DNA of 64,000 bases, taken from assembly GCF_000802225.1 (NCBI RefSeq), contig NZ_JTDI01000011.1, positions 45,235 to 109,234 on the forward strand. Direction: 5' to 3'. Under the pieces are notes generated by a model that had not been told where the DNA came from, ran no database searches, and saw only the letters and a list, made by a program, of their open reading frames with translations. The stretch is from Novosphingobium malaysiense. Lineage in GTDB: Bacteria > Pseudomonadota > Alphaproteobacteria > Sphingomonadales > Sphingomonadaceae. The position numbers and the translations under genes were made by a program. Shown here piece after piece: positions 16,587 to 24,932 of the stretch. Each line of letters starts with the position of its first letter. The stretch's first letter is position 1.

Positions 16587-16982
16587 ATGCCGCACTGCAA
16601 GCTGGAACAGATCCCGGATGCAGCACCTCGCTGGCCCACAGTTGGCGCACACTACCGCTGCGTGCACTGGGGAGACATGGAAGTTGCACTGACCACACTC
16701 GATGGTCCACTCGATTGCTCCCGGAACTACATCGACGGCGGTCTGCCCGGAGGCGTTTGCCCGTGCCCGCACTACGGTTTCGTTTTTGAAGGCACGATGC
16801 GAGCACATTTCCCGGGCACAGACTGGCCAGATGAAGTCGTCACTGCTGGTGAAGCCTACTACATTCCGGCGGGCCATGTGCTGATCTACGAGGAAGCGAG
16901 CAAGGTTCTGGAATTCAATCCTGCCCATGCGCTCCAGATGGTCATGGACGCCATGCAGCGCGCGGCAGATTCCCGTCGGTAG
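16587..16982 (+). CDS. Small cupin-fold protein
   Basis: A 131-residue protein with a single cupin-like barrel. A GGVCPCPHYGFVFEGTMRAHF stretch resembles cupin motif 1 (His-containing) and AGEAYYIPAGHVLIYEE resembles motif 2 (His in PAGH). ATG 16587 is used because AGGGAG sits six bases upstream; ATG 16581 would be too close. It precedes an acyl-CoA ligase gene by 117 bases on the same strand. Cupins of this size can be ligand-binding or small isomerases/dioxygenases; no function can be assigned from sequence alone. Confidence 0.75.
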   Translation: MPHCKLEQIPDAAPRWPTVGAHYRCVHWGDMEVALTTLDGPLDCSRNYIDGGLPGGVCPCPHYGFVFEGTMRAHFPGTDWPDEVVTAGEAYYIPAGHVLIYEEASKVLEFNPAHALQMVMDAMQRAADSRR

Positions 16983-17099
16983 AACGGCAGCTGGGACGGG
17001 AGCGCGTGTAAGGCAGGCTGCGCGCGATATATCCGAAGAGTACCTTCGCCCATTTCAAACGTGCCCCATGCACCGTGACAGCAAGATTGAAAGGCAGAG

Positions 17100-18635
17100 A
17101 TGACCGAAGTTCGCGATCACGCCTGTCCGACCGATGCGACCACTTTCCCTCAGCTGATACGGTCTGCCGGAGACAAGTATGGAGACCAGTCAGCGCTGAT
17201 TTTCAAAGGCGAAACAGTGCCGGACGCAAGCATCAGCTTCAGGGAACTGGAACGGCAGAGTGCGACACTTGCCCGCGGGCTTATCGCGCGCGGCGCAGGC
17301 AAGGGATCGCGTATCGGCTTCATTGCCGGAAACACACCCGAATTCCTTACGATCTTCAGCGCCATCTGCCGGATCGGCGCCATTGCCATACCGGTAAGCA
17401 CGTTGATCAAGGCCGACGAACTGGTCAGGGTCCTGCGGCGGTCCGACGTGGGCGGCTTGATCATTCAGCCATCCTTGCTGGGGCACGACCTTGTGGAACG
17501 CGTTCTGACTGCGCTTCCGGCACTGCAATCCGTGACAGATCCTGAACTGCGGCTGCCGCAAGTGCCTTTCCTGCGCTGGATAGTCTGCACCGGCTGCTGG
17601 GAACTGCCTGCCGGGATCCGGGATCTGGCATTTCTTCGCGATGCGGCCAACACCGTCGGAGAAGAACTGCTGCTGGCCATCGAAGCAAACGTCCACCCGG
17701 CTGACCAGGCAATCGAGATCTACACATCGGGATCGATGGCCTTGCCGAAGGGCGTCCCGCACAATCATGGCCCCATGCTCAGCCGGCTCCACTTTCTTGC
17801 CGGCGCACTCAAACTGGAACCGGGCATGGAGCGCCATGTGATGCAGCCGATGTTCTGGATTGGAGGACTGGGCTTCATGGCTCTTCCGAACCTCGAGCGT
17901 GGCGTCACGTCGCTTTGCACCGAGCGGGGCATTACCGACAGCCGGCGTGCGATGGGCAGCGTGCTGGCCGAAGATGACATTTACAAGCCCGCTCCCGACG
18001 AGATCAGCTGGTCAATCGGGATGACGGAGACTTTCGGTCCTTACGCGTACAGCTACGAGGTCCGTGTGCCGGGGTATCCCTTGACTTCCCCGCTTGATCA
18101 TATCGCCCCTGGGTATGAACTACGTCTCTGGGTTGACGGCCGTGAGGCCGCCGAAGGGGAACCTGGTGAAATCCAGGTCCGCGGTTATGCCTTGACGCCT
18201 GGATTGCACAAAGAGGACCGCAACTCATATTTTGAGCCAGACGGCTTCTACCGCACCGGTGACATGGCAGTGCGTGAAGGCAAACGGATTCATTTTCTCG
18301 GCCGCAATGGCGACATGATCAAGTCAGCCGATGCCAATGTTTCTCCGGCCGAAGTGGAAATGGAAATGCAGCGTCTCGAAAATGTGCATTCCGCATATGT
18401 CGTTGGCATCCCCGATGCCGAACGCGGACAGCTCGTCGTCGCCGCCGTCGTGCCCAGAGATCAGGCCAGTCTGGATTTCGATGACATCGAGCGCGTGCTG
18501 CGTGCGCGGCTTTCAAGCTTCAAGGTCCCCAGCGCTTACGTGACGTTGGCGCGCGAGGAAGTGCCGATGCTGGCCACCAACAAGGTCGCCAGGCGCGAAA
18601 TCGAAAGAATGATGATCCAGCGCCTGCGATGTTGA
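17100..18635 (+). CDS. AMP-forming acyl-CoA synthetase (ANL family), unusually short between motifs A3 and A5
   Basis: A 511-residue ligase. Motif A3 reads YTSGSMALPKG (about residues 207-217), A5 is GMTETFGP (about 306), then GEIQVRGY, YRTGDMA (A7), and the C-terminal GRNGDMIKSADANVSPAEVE and a Lys in LATNKVARREIE (A10). It should activate a carboxylate to acyl-CoA via an acyl-adenylate. The stretch from A3 to A5 is about 95 residues instead of roughly 145-150; the region after ERGVTSLCTERGITDS (about 268-283) lacks the usual VLAYPPMVQAL-type helix segment. An in-frame internal deletion is possible, leaving activity uncertain. Operon with the cupin gene. Confidence 0.88.
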   Translation: MTEVRDHACPTDATTFPQLIRSAGDKYGDQSALIFKGETVPDASISFRELERQSATLARGLIARGAGKGSRIGFIAGNTPEFLTIFSAICRIGAIAIPVSTLIKADELVRVLRRSDVGGLIIQPSLLGHDLVERVLTALPALQSVTDPELRLPQVPFLRWIVCTGCWELPAGIRDLAFLRDAANTVGEELLLAIEANVHPADQAIEIYTSGSMALPKGVPHNHGPMLSRLHFLAGALKLEPGMERHVMQPMFWIGGLGFMALPNLERGVTSLCTERGITDSRRAMGSVLAEDDIYKPAPDEISWSIGMTETFGPYAYSYEVRVPGYPLTSPLDHIAPGYELRLWVDGREAAEGEPGEIQVRGYALTPGLHKEDRNSYFEPDGFYRTGDMAVREGKRIHFLGRNGDMIKSADANVSPAEVEMEMQRLENVHSAYVVGIPDAERGQLVVAAVVPRDQASLDFDDIERVLRARLSSFKVPSAYVTLAREEVPMLATNKVARREIERMMIQRLRC

Positions 18636-18750
18636 ACAACGGATAAGTCTGCCTTGCCCGGGTGAGAGCGAAACGGTTGAGCATTTGCTTCCCCCGGACA
18701 AGTCACCAGAGCAGATTTGAACCGGCGACGGCAGAGCACGGCACCTGTGT

Positions 18751-19803
18751 TTATCGCAGCATGACCTCGCGCAGCTTCGCGATGTCGGCATCGGTCATGC
18801 CGAGGGCTTGCTTCAGGTAGCCTTCCGATCCGCCGTAGGTCTGGTCGAGGTACGTGAAGAACTGCGCCAGATAGGAGGCACCGCTCGGGGTATAGAGCGG
18901 ATTGGCCTTCATTTCCCCGTTCTTGCTGGCCGCCATGTAGATCTGAACGATCGGATTATTCGGATAATCCTTGGGATCGACTTTGGGCATTTCCCACTGC
19001 GGGCGGCGCAGTTCGGTCGAAAGGTGATAGTCCTTCAGGATCGTCTCGCGGTCCACGCCGAGAACATCATAAAGCAGCGCCGTCGTGACGCCCGTCCGGT
19101 CCTGTCCGGCAGAGCAGTGGTAGATCACCGCCCCATCATCGGCAATGAGGAGGCGGAACAGAGATCGCAGCTGCGGCACCAGCATCTTTTCCATGCCGGA
19201 GTACATGTTCTCGCCATCGCCCTTGCCGAAGCCTGCCATCATGGCCTTGGCCGAATAGTCGTTAGCGATGAACATCGCGCCAGTCCGGTCATCGACCAGA
19301 TCGGGTGCGACTTCGCGCTCCTCGATCGAGCGCAAGTCCACGACACTGCCGATATGAAGCTGGCCGATCAGGGCATAGTCGGCATCGGTCAGCATCGGAA
19401 AGGCGCCCGAGCGGAAGGCCTTGTCCCAGCGCACGGTCTTGCCATCCCTGGTGACGTAGCCGCCCACGTCGCGGAAGTTGCTGCCCTGTTGGAGCGGCAG
19501 CGCCCGCTCTGCAACGACGGTTATGTGGCCGTCTTCGCCAAGAAGGATGACATAGCGGCGCTTGTCAGACGGAATATCCAGCTTGAGCTTCCGGTCCTTG
19601 CTCGTGGCCATGACGCGCTGGTCACCGTCGTCGATCTGCGTGTCGGCGCTGATCCAGACCGAGACCGGCGCGGTATCACCCCGGTCGAGTTCGACAGTCT
19701 TGCTATCCAAACGCGTAACGGTCGCCATCTCCCGCGCAAACGCGGGAGACGACACCAGAACGGCCAGGGTGAGGAGAGCAGTCGGGCGCTTGAGAAAGTG
19801 CAT
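18751..19803 (-). CDS. Exported tyrosine-protein phosphatase-like protein
   Basis: A 350-residue protein with a signal peptide at residues 1-23 (LALTVLVSSPAFA-like hydrophobic stretch, cleavage after AFA), an extra N-terminal beta-domain (about 25-100), and the Y_phosphatase3 core: FRDVGGY (110-116) and the CX5R loop HCSAGQDRTG (Cys230, Arg236). It should act in the periplasm. Its ATG is 17 bases after the stop of the TonB-receptor gene, so the two form an operon; dephosphorylating a phosphorylated substrate before or after uptake is one idea. It is related to the cytoplasmic phosphatase at 2067-2864. Confidence 0.88.
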   Translation of the reverse strand: MHFLKRPTALLTLAVLVSSPAFAREMATVTRLDSKTVELDRGDTAPVSVWISADTQIDDGDQRVMATSKDRKLKLDIPSDKRRYVILLGEDGHITVVAERALPLQQGSNFRDVGGYVTRDGKTVRWDKAFRSGAFPMLTDADYALIGQLHIGSVVDLRSIEEREVAPDLVDDRTGAMFIANDYSAKAMMAGFGKGDGENMYSGMEKMLVPQLRSLFRLLIADDGAVIYHCSAGQDRTGVTTALLYDVLGVDRETILKDYHLSTELRRPQWEMPKVDPKDYPNNPIVQIYMAASKNGEMKANPLYTPSGASYLAQFFTYLDQTYGGSEGYLKQALGMTDADIAKLREVMLR

Positions 19804-19820
19804 GGGTCCGTTTCTTCCGG

Positions 19821-22355
19821 TCAGTAGGTGAAGCGCACGCCGAACATGTAGCGCGAGCCGATCCGCTCGACTTCGGTCGGCGTTGCGGTCGTGCCTTCGT
19901 AGGCGATGTAGGTTTCGTTGGTGAGGTTGGCGAGATCGGCGAAGAGCGTCAGGTTCTCGTTCACGGAATAGCGCAGCGAGACGTCGAGATTGCCGTAACC
20001 CTTACGGTATTCGCCGCTGCCGAGGCCGCCCAGTGTATCAAGCCAGTGCGAACGCCACTGATAGCTGACGCGGGCCGAAACGCCGTACTTTTCGTAGAAG
20101 AGCGAGGCATTGGTGATCGTCTTGGACATGCCCTGGAAAGCAATGTTCTTCTGGGCCGGTGTGTCGAAGCTGCCGTCAAGCAGCGTCAGGTTGCCCTGGA
20201 AGCCGAAGCCGGACAGCGCGCCGGGCAGAAAGTCGAACTGCTTCAGCACGTTGAATTCCACGCCGTAGAGCTTGCCGCTCTCGCCGTTGAACATGCCCGA
20301 CAGCCGGTAGCCCGAACGGTCGACCCCGCCGAAATCGTAGAAGTCCGAATTGACGGTCTGCTGGCTTTGGTAAAGCACGTTGTCGACCCAGCGGTAGAAG
20401 CCCGCAACCGAGATCATGCCGTTGCCGGGCAGGTAGTATTCGATGCTGGCATCGGTGCCCCAGGTGTATTCGGGCTTCAGGAACGGGTTGCCGCCGCTGA
20501 TGGTGCCGGGGCTGGTGGTGTCATTGATAGAAGCGCCGACGCGCATGGCGCCGTAGGCCGGACGCGATACGCCGCGCTGGTCGGCAAGGCGCAGGACGAG
20601 ATTGTCCGTCGCCTCGTAGCGGATGTTCAGGCTGGGGAAGAGGTCGGTGCGGCTCGAATGCATCGACAGCGGGATGTAAGACGCGCCGTCGTAGACCGAA
20701 CCGGCATTGTCGAGCACGTAGTTTTCGACGCGCAGGCCGCCGATCGCGGTTAGCGGGCCGCTTTCCACCTTGGCCATGACATAGCCGGCCAGCGTCTTTT
20801 CCTTCTGGAAATAGAGGTCGGTGGCGGGAACATCCTTGTCCGGATTGTAGAGGCCGTAGCCTTCCAGCGCCGACAGCAGATTGTCGACATCGCGGCGCAT
20901 GCCCACGTTGTCGATGTAGTTGAAGGTCAGGCCGAGCGGGTAATCCGAATCCCATGCCTTGTCAGTGACATAGCTGTTCACGTTGAACGGCTGGCCAATT
21001 GCTGCGGCATAGGCGCCAAGGTACACGAAATTCGAGAACGAGAAATTGTTGCCGGTGATGTCGCGGTCGGCATAGAGGCCGCCGGCAGACAGCGTGACGT
21101 TGCCCATTTCCTTGGAGACATCGAGCTTGGCGGTGTAGCTGTCCGAAACCGTCTTTTGCTTGGCCGGGATCAGGATCGTGCCGGGGATCGACAGTGAGGT
21201 CTGGCTGAACGTGCCGCTGTTCACCGTGAAGACCGGGAAGTTAGGGTTGCTGATGTCGTAGGACATGTCGGGCAGCCCGGTGCTGGCGGCCATCACCAGC
21301 GGCAGGTAGCTGGTGTTTTCGGTGCGGGTGTAGTTCAGTTTTACCGATGCCGTCAGGCCATCGTCGGTGGCATAGTCGCCTCCGATCGTGCCGATGTAGT
21401 TGCGGTTGCGGTATTCGCCGAAGTTGAAGCTGCCGCGCATGGCCGCGACGGTGTCACCCTTGATGGTGAAGTCGTACTGGTTGCGCTGTTCGTTGTCGTT
21501 GAATTCGGAGAAGATCGCCTTGGCATAGATGCGCTTGCCGGCTTCCGGTTCGTATTCGACGCCGCCGAACAGGCCGTTGTTCCAGCGTTCCAGCCGGTAC
21601 TGGCGGATGCTGAAATTGGTCGGCGTGCCGTCGTCGGCGTAGGACGCCTCGCGGTTGTCGGTGAGCTGCTTGCGGCGGTAGTGCGAGCCGCCCAGTACGA
21701 AACCGAAGGTGTCGTTCGACCACGAAAGGCGCAGCGAACCCTGCCGCTGCTCGCCGCCGCCGAGATCCATCTTGCCGTAGCCGAGGTCGCCCGAGACGTG
21801 CAGACCCTTCTTCTGCATCGGCGAATAGGTCTTGAGGTCGATCGTGGCGACGACCGCATCGGCCTGCAGGTTGGAGGTCAGGGACTTGTTGATGACCATT
21901 TCCGACAGGATCACGGCGGGAATTGCGTCGAAGCGATAGGCGCGGGTGTCGCCGCCTTCGTCCACACCGACCATCGGGATGCCGTCGATGCTGACCGAGG
22001 TCCAGCGGTTGGGTGCGCCGCGCACCTGAATGTAGCGCTCCTGCCCCTGGTCGCGCTGGACCGCGACGGCGGGAAGGCGCGCGAGTGCGGCTGCAGCGTT
22101 CTGGTCCGGAAAACGGCCGACGGAGTCTGCGGCGGCGATGTCGGTGAGGTTGTCGGCCTTGCGCTTGGCCTCGACCGAGGCCTGCTGCGAGGCGAGGATA
22201 GTGCCGGTGACGACGATGGCATTCCCATCGTCAGCAGCGTCATCAGCGGCATCAGCGGCATCAGCGGCGAATGCTGCAGACCCGAAACTCATGAAAGCAG
22301 CCGTGGCCCCAACCAAGGCCGACGAACGCATGAACGTGGATGAAATAGGCGTCAT
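19821..22355 (-). CDS. TonB-dependent outer-membrane receptor
   Basis: An 844-residue receptor of the Caulobacter/Xanthomonas type. Signal peptide about 1-36, then an Ala/Asp-rich tract (AADAADAADDAADDGN), a TonB-box-like IVVTG, plug domain (KADNLTDIAAADSVGRFPDQNAAAALARLPAVAVQRDQG...) and a 22-stranded barrel ending in GSRYMFGVRFTY, with the C-terminal aromatic residue needed for outer-membrane assembly. It imports a large or scarce substrate with TonB energy and is the only intact outer-membrane transporter in the cluster. AGGGGA precedes ATG 22355. It is co-transcribed with the exported phosphatase and diverges from the double-TetR gene. Confidence 0.93.
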   Translation of the reverse strand: MTPISSTFMRSSALVGATAAFMSFGSAAFAADAADAADDAADDGNAIVVTGTILASQQASVEAKRKADNLTDIAAADSVGRFPDQNAAAALARLPAVAVQRDQGQERYIQVRGAPNRWTSVSIDGIPMVGVDEGGDTRAYRFDAIPAVILSEMVINKSLTSNLQADAVVATIDLKTYSPMQKKGLHVSGDLGYGKMDLGGGEQRQGSLRLSWSNDTFGFVLGGSHYRRKQLTDNREASYADDGTPTNFSIRQYRLERWNNGLFGGVEYEPEAGKRIYAKAIFSEFNDNEQRNQYDFTIKGDTVAAMRGSFNFGEYRNRNYIGTIGGDYATDDGLTASVKLNYTRTENTSYLPLVMAASTGLPDMSYDISNPNFPVFTVNSGTFSQTSLSIPGTILIPAKQKTVSDSYTAKLDVSKEMGNVTLSAGGLYADRDITGNNFSFSNFVYLGAYAAAIGQPFNVNSYVTDKAWDSDYPLGLTFNYIDNVGMRRDVDNLLSALEGYGLYNPDKDVPATDLYFQKEKTLAGYVMAKVESGPLTAIGGLRVENYVLDNAGSVYDGASYIPLSMHSSRTDLFPSLNIRYEATDNLVLRLADQRGVSRPAYGAMRVGASINDTTSPGTISGGNPFLKPEYTWGTDASIEYYLPGNGMISVAGFYRWVDNVLYQSQQTVNSDFYDFGGVDRSGYRLSGMFNGESGKLYGVEFNVLKQFDFLPGALSGFGFQGNLTLLDGSFDTPAQKNIAFQGMSKTITNASLFYEKYGVSARVSYQWRSHWLDTLGGLGSGEYRKGYGNLDVSLRYSVNENLTLFADLANLTNETYIAYEGTTATPTEVERIGSRYMFGVRFTY

Positions 22356-22425
22356 TGAAACGATTCCCCTGTGTTGCGGGGCACCCACTAGAACGTTTGG
22401 TTGTACAATCCGTGACGCATTTACG

Positions 22426-22444
22426 TCCAATTAATGACATTGGA
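22426..22444. promoter_or_regulatory. Palindrome upstream of the TonB-receptor gene
   Basis: TCCAAT (22426-22431) and ATTGGA (22439-22444) are perfect inverted repeats with a 7-base spacer, 71 bases before the receptor start and 82 before the TetR start. It differs from the shared dyad and may be a separate operator for the receptor. Confidence 0.4.
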
Positions 22445-22517
22445 TAGCGCCAATTTTCTCGTAACTTCAAAGTCGATCTGCTAGACCACTCTCTACGGAG
22501 AGCATATAAACTAGGGT

Positions 22518-22538
22518 TTATAAAATTGAAATTATTGA
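22518..22538. promoter_or_regulatory. Shared AT-rich dyad, copy F, overlapping the start of the double-TetR gene
   Basis: TTATAAAATTGAAATTATTG straddles the proposed TTG start codon at 22526. Placement over the translation start would suit tight autoregulation of the regulator gene. Confidence 0.5.
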
Positions 22539-23752
22539 CTATTCCTTCGTCAGATCGACTTATCCAAGCTGTATTGGAGCTCTGGGAAGCAGAGGGAAGC
22601 GCCAGCATGTCGGCCCGGAAAATCAGCCTCGCAGCCAATACACCTGCTTCCTCAATTTACCATCATTTCGGATCAATGGAACAGTTGGTTGTTAGGGCAC
22701 AGGAAGCGGCTCTAGCTGGCGCCAGCGCTTGGGCCGACGATATCCTGCGTCAACTATCGATGCTTCCTGACGACCTTTCTGCGTTTGCAGGCTTCTTCGC
22801 CGCGACTGTCGACGATTGGTCATACAATCAACGGCAGCTCGCCTTTGCATGGCGCGAGGGCCAGTTGCTCGCCGCAAGAAGTGGATTTTGCCGGACAACA
22901 GACCAGCAATGGGCCTCTCTTTGGACAACGTTTTGGCGCACTTCTGCCGGAAAATTCGGCCTCGGCGACCAGAGGATCATTCTTGAGAGAGTATTCGAGA
23001 GCGAAAGCCTGCTCCATATGATGCATTGGGAAAGGTTAGTGGACCGGGCAGGACTCGATGAATTCGCTAAAGGGCTGACAGCCTGGGTAACAGGCGCGGC
23101 AATTCCGCCGTCACCTTGGCGCGATGCCGCGCGAACACAGGCTGCATGTTCCATGCCTGAAATGCCCCAGCGCGACGAGGCCGCGACTGCTATCATGAAA
23201 GCGGCCGCAACAGTCCTGGAGCGTCATGGAGTCGCGGGCTTGACGCATCGCGCGGTCGCAAGTGCGTCTGGCCTGACCCACGGCGTCGTCTTGCACAAGT
23301 TTCCGACCAAATCGGCATTGCTATCTGTCGCGTTCGAAGCCGTTTATCTTTTGCATAGCGAGCCACCTTCAACGCTCGACGAAACAAGAGCTTTGCCGCA
23401 CGGTGATGCTTCGGTGCTTGATCTGGTTGCCTGCAGCATTAGCCGGACAGTCGGGAAACTGGGCGTCGAAGAGCTCATTCTTGCCGTCGCCAGAGATCAC
23501 TCCTTAAAGCAATTCGGCGCGCAGCTGCGTTACTTGCGTGGGCGAGGTTCAAAGGCCGCTCTTGAAACTATCGTCGGAGGGCGGCGCCAGATCGGTCATC
23601 TGGAGGCAGCCCTGTTCTCCAGCTTCGGGTCGTCACAGACGCGGAGTTATGCAGTCATTTCCAGCGAGAATATGGAGCAGCGCATTCGCGCTGAATTGAA
23701 CTTGGTGGAAGCTTGCGTACTCAATGCAAATGCTGCTGCCGTACAAGGATAG
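22526..23752 (+). CDS. Tandem TetR-family regulator (two TetR units in one chain)
   Basis: A 408-residue protein with two TetR modules. The first HTH covers about residues 9-60 (SARKISLAANTPASSIYHHF) and the second about 217-268 (THRAVASASGLTHGVVLHKF), each followed by its own helical ligand domain. Single TetR proteins are about 200 residues and dimerise; this is a covalent pseudo-dimer. No ATG can give an intact first HTH, so the start is probably TTG 22526 with AGGG nine bases upstream (TTG 22535 is possible). A dyad overlaps the start. It probably represses catabolic operons until an inducer (perhaps a CoA thioester) binds. Lower GC around the start differs from neighbours. Confidence 0.85.
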   Translation: MKLLTIPSSDRLIQAVLELWEAEGSASMSARKISLAANTPASSIYHHFGSMEQLVVRAQEAALAGASAWADDILRQLSMLPDDLSAFAGFFAATVDDWSYNQRQLAFAWREGQLLAARSGFCRTTDQQWASLWTTFWRTSAGKFGLGDQRIILERVFESESLLHMMHWERLVDRAGLDEFAKGLTAWVTGAAIPPSPWRDAARTQAACSMPEMPQRDEAATAIMKAAATVLERHGVAGLTHRAVASASGLTHGVVLHKFPTKSALLSVAFEAVYLLHSEPPSTLDETRALPHGDASVLDLVACSISRTVGKLGVEELILAVARDHSLKQFGAQLRYLRGRGSKAALETIVGGRRQIGHLEAALFSSFGSSQTRSYAVISSENMEQRIRAELNLVEACVLNANAAAVQG

Positions 23753-23852
23753 GCAGACCATCAAAGCGGCCGTTGGCGCAGGACGGTCGAACGCCCATCA
23801 CCTCGAAACGGAAAGTGGAGACCTTTGAAGGATCCGCTGAAAGGACATCCGT

Positions 23853-24758
23853 TCAGGGCCTCCTCCGTGCGGCATTCTCCATACAATCGGCTAGGTCACG
23901 CAACTGTTCCGTTTCGTCGCCTTCGGCCCACGCGATGACGGTTTCCGAAACCAGGTTTTGAGAAAGCCCCTCCAGCGCGACCAGACGGGTGGTCTCCGGT
24001 GTATGAAACTCTCGCAGGCCATTGATGAAAATGGCCCCCATCTCGCAGGCCACCATGATCCTGCCGGTTACCGGATCCTGCGGATATCCGACGATATCCG
24101 GTTCGAAACCGGCATTGCGGCAAAGGGCAAGCTGCAATTGGTGCAAGTCAGGCATGCGGCGGGGATCCGCCATCAGCCAGGGCCGGCCGCTCAGCAAACT
24201 GAGATGAATTGCTCCTTGCGGCATGTCCCAAGCCTTCGGCACCAGCACCATGAGCTCTCCCCGGTGCAGGCTGCGCCAGGACAGGCCATGACAGTCGGCG
24301 CGGTTGAGCAACATAATGCCAGCATCGATTTCTCCGGAACGTAATGCCTGACCCTGCGCGATGCGAGGCACGGCGCTCAACTGCACATCGCATTCGGGGC
24401 GTAGCCGCCGATAGGCCTGATACCCGTCGACTATCGTCTGCGTTTCAGATTCGGCGGTAGCACAGATGCCAATTCGGATCCGGGCCTGATCACCGTCTTG
24501 GATTCTGCGCGCCCTCTCCGCGGCGACGGCAATGCGCTCCAGCGAAACCAGCGCCTCCCGGAAAAATTCCGTTCCCGCTGGAGTCAGAACAACGGACCGC
24601 GTCGTGCGCTCGAACAACTGCGCACCCACTTGCGACTCCAGCCGCTTGATTGAACGGGTCAATGCCGGCCGGCTGGTATGCACGCGCTCCGCCGCGCGCG
24701 TGAAACTGCATTCCTGCGCGACGGCGACGAAATGCTGCAAAGCCACGAATTCGATCAC
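23853..24758 (-). CDS. LysR-type transcriptional regulator
   Basis: A 301-residue LTTR. The N-terminal winged HTH is seen in FVAVAQECSFTRAAERVHTSRPALTRSIKRLE (about residues 10-41) and the periplasmic-binding-like effector domain fills 90-290. The start is GTG 24758 with GGAAGA seven bases upstream; M-to-L codon context gives IEFVALQHF as the N-terminus. It diverges from the phytanoyl-CoA-dioxygenase-like gene, and a perfect 14-base palindrome lies 22 bases upstream of its start, so it probably controls that gene and itself. Inducer unknown. Confidence 0.92.
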   Translation of the reverse strand: MIEFVALQHFVAVAQECSFTRAAERVHTSRPALTRSIKRLESQVGAQLFERTTRSVVLTPAGTEFFREALVSLERIAVAAERARRIQDGDQARIRIGICATAESETQTIVDGYQAYRRLRPECDVQLSAVPRIAQGQALRSGEIDAGIMLLNRADCHGLSWRSLHRGELMVLVPKAWDMPQGAIHLSLLSGRPWLMADPRRMPDLHQLQLALCRNAGFEPDIVGYPQDPVTGRIMVACEMGAIFINGLREFHTPETTRLVALEGLSQNLVSETVIAWAEGDETEQLRDLADCMENAARRRP

Positions 24759-24780
24759 GACGCCATCTTCCAGATATTAG

Positions 24781-24794
24781 TATCAAATTTGATA
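24781..24794. promoter_or_regulatory. Perfect palindrome in the LysR/PhyH divergent promoter
   Basis: TATCAAATTTGATA is self-complementary over 14 bases and fits the T-N11-A pattern bound by LysR proteins. It lies between the LysR gene (start 24758) and the plus-strand dioxygenase (start 24933). It is distinct from the shared dyad. Confidence 0.6.
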
Positions 24795-24932
24795 ACAATG
24801 CCTGCGCCATTAGCAATTGTTACGCAATCCATCGAGGTGCAAAGAGAAAGTGTAAAAGCGATGTATCCGGCCGGGACGACGTGGCCGCAAGGCAATCGAA
24901 TACCGCGCATGAAGCGCTGCGGGAGGATGGGA

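Noticed and set aside
20046..20753. Open frame of about 235 codons on the plus strand
   Set aside because: It is antisense to the TonB-receptor barrel, where the high GC content at third codon positions leaves opposite frames open; no motif or ribosome-binding site.
22200..22270. Ala/Asp-coding tandem repeat in the TonB-receptor N-terminus considered as a phase-variable repeat
   Set aside because: The repeated units are multiples of three bases, so changes would stay in frame; it looks like a flexible linker just before the TonB box.
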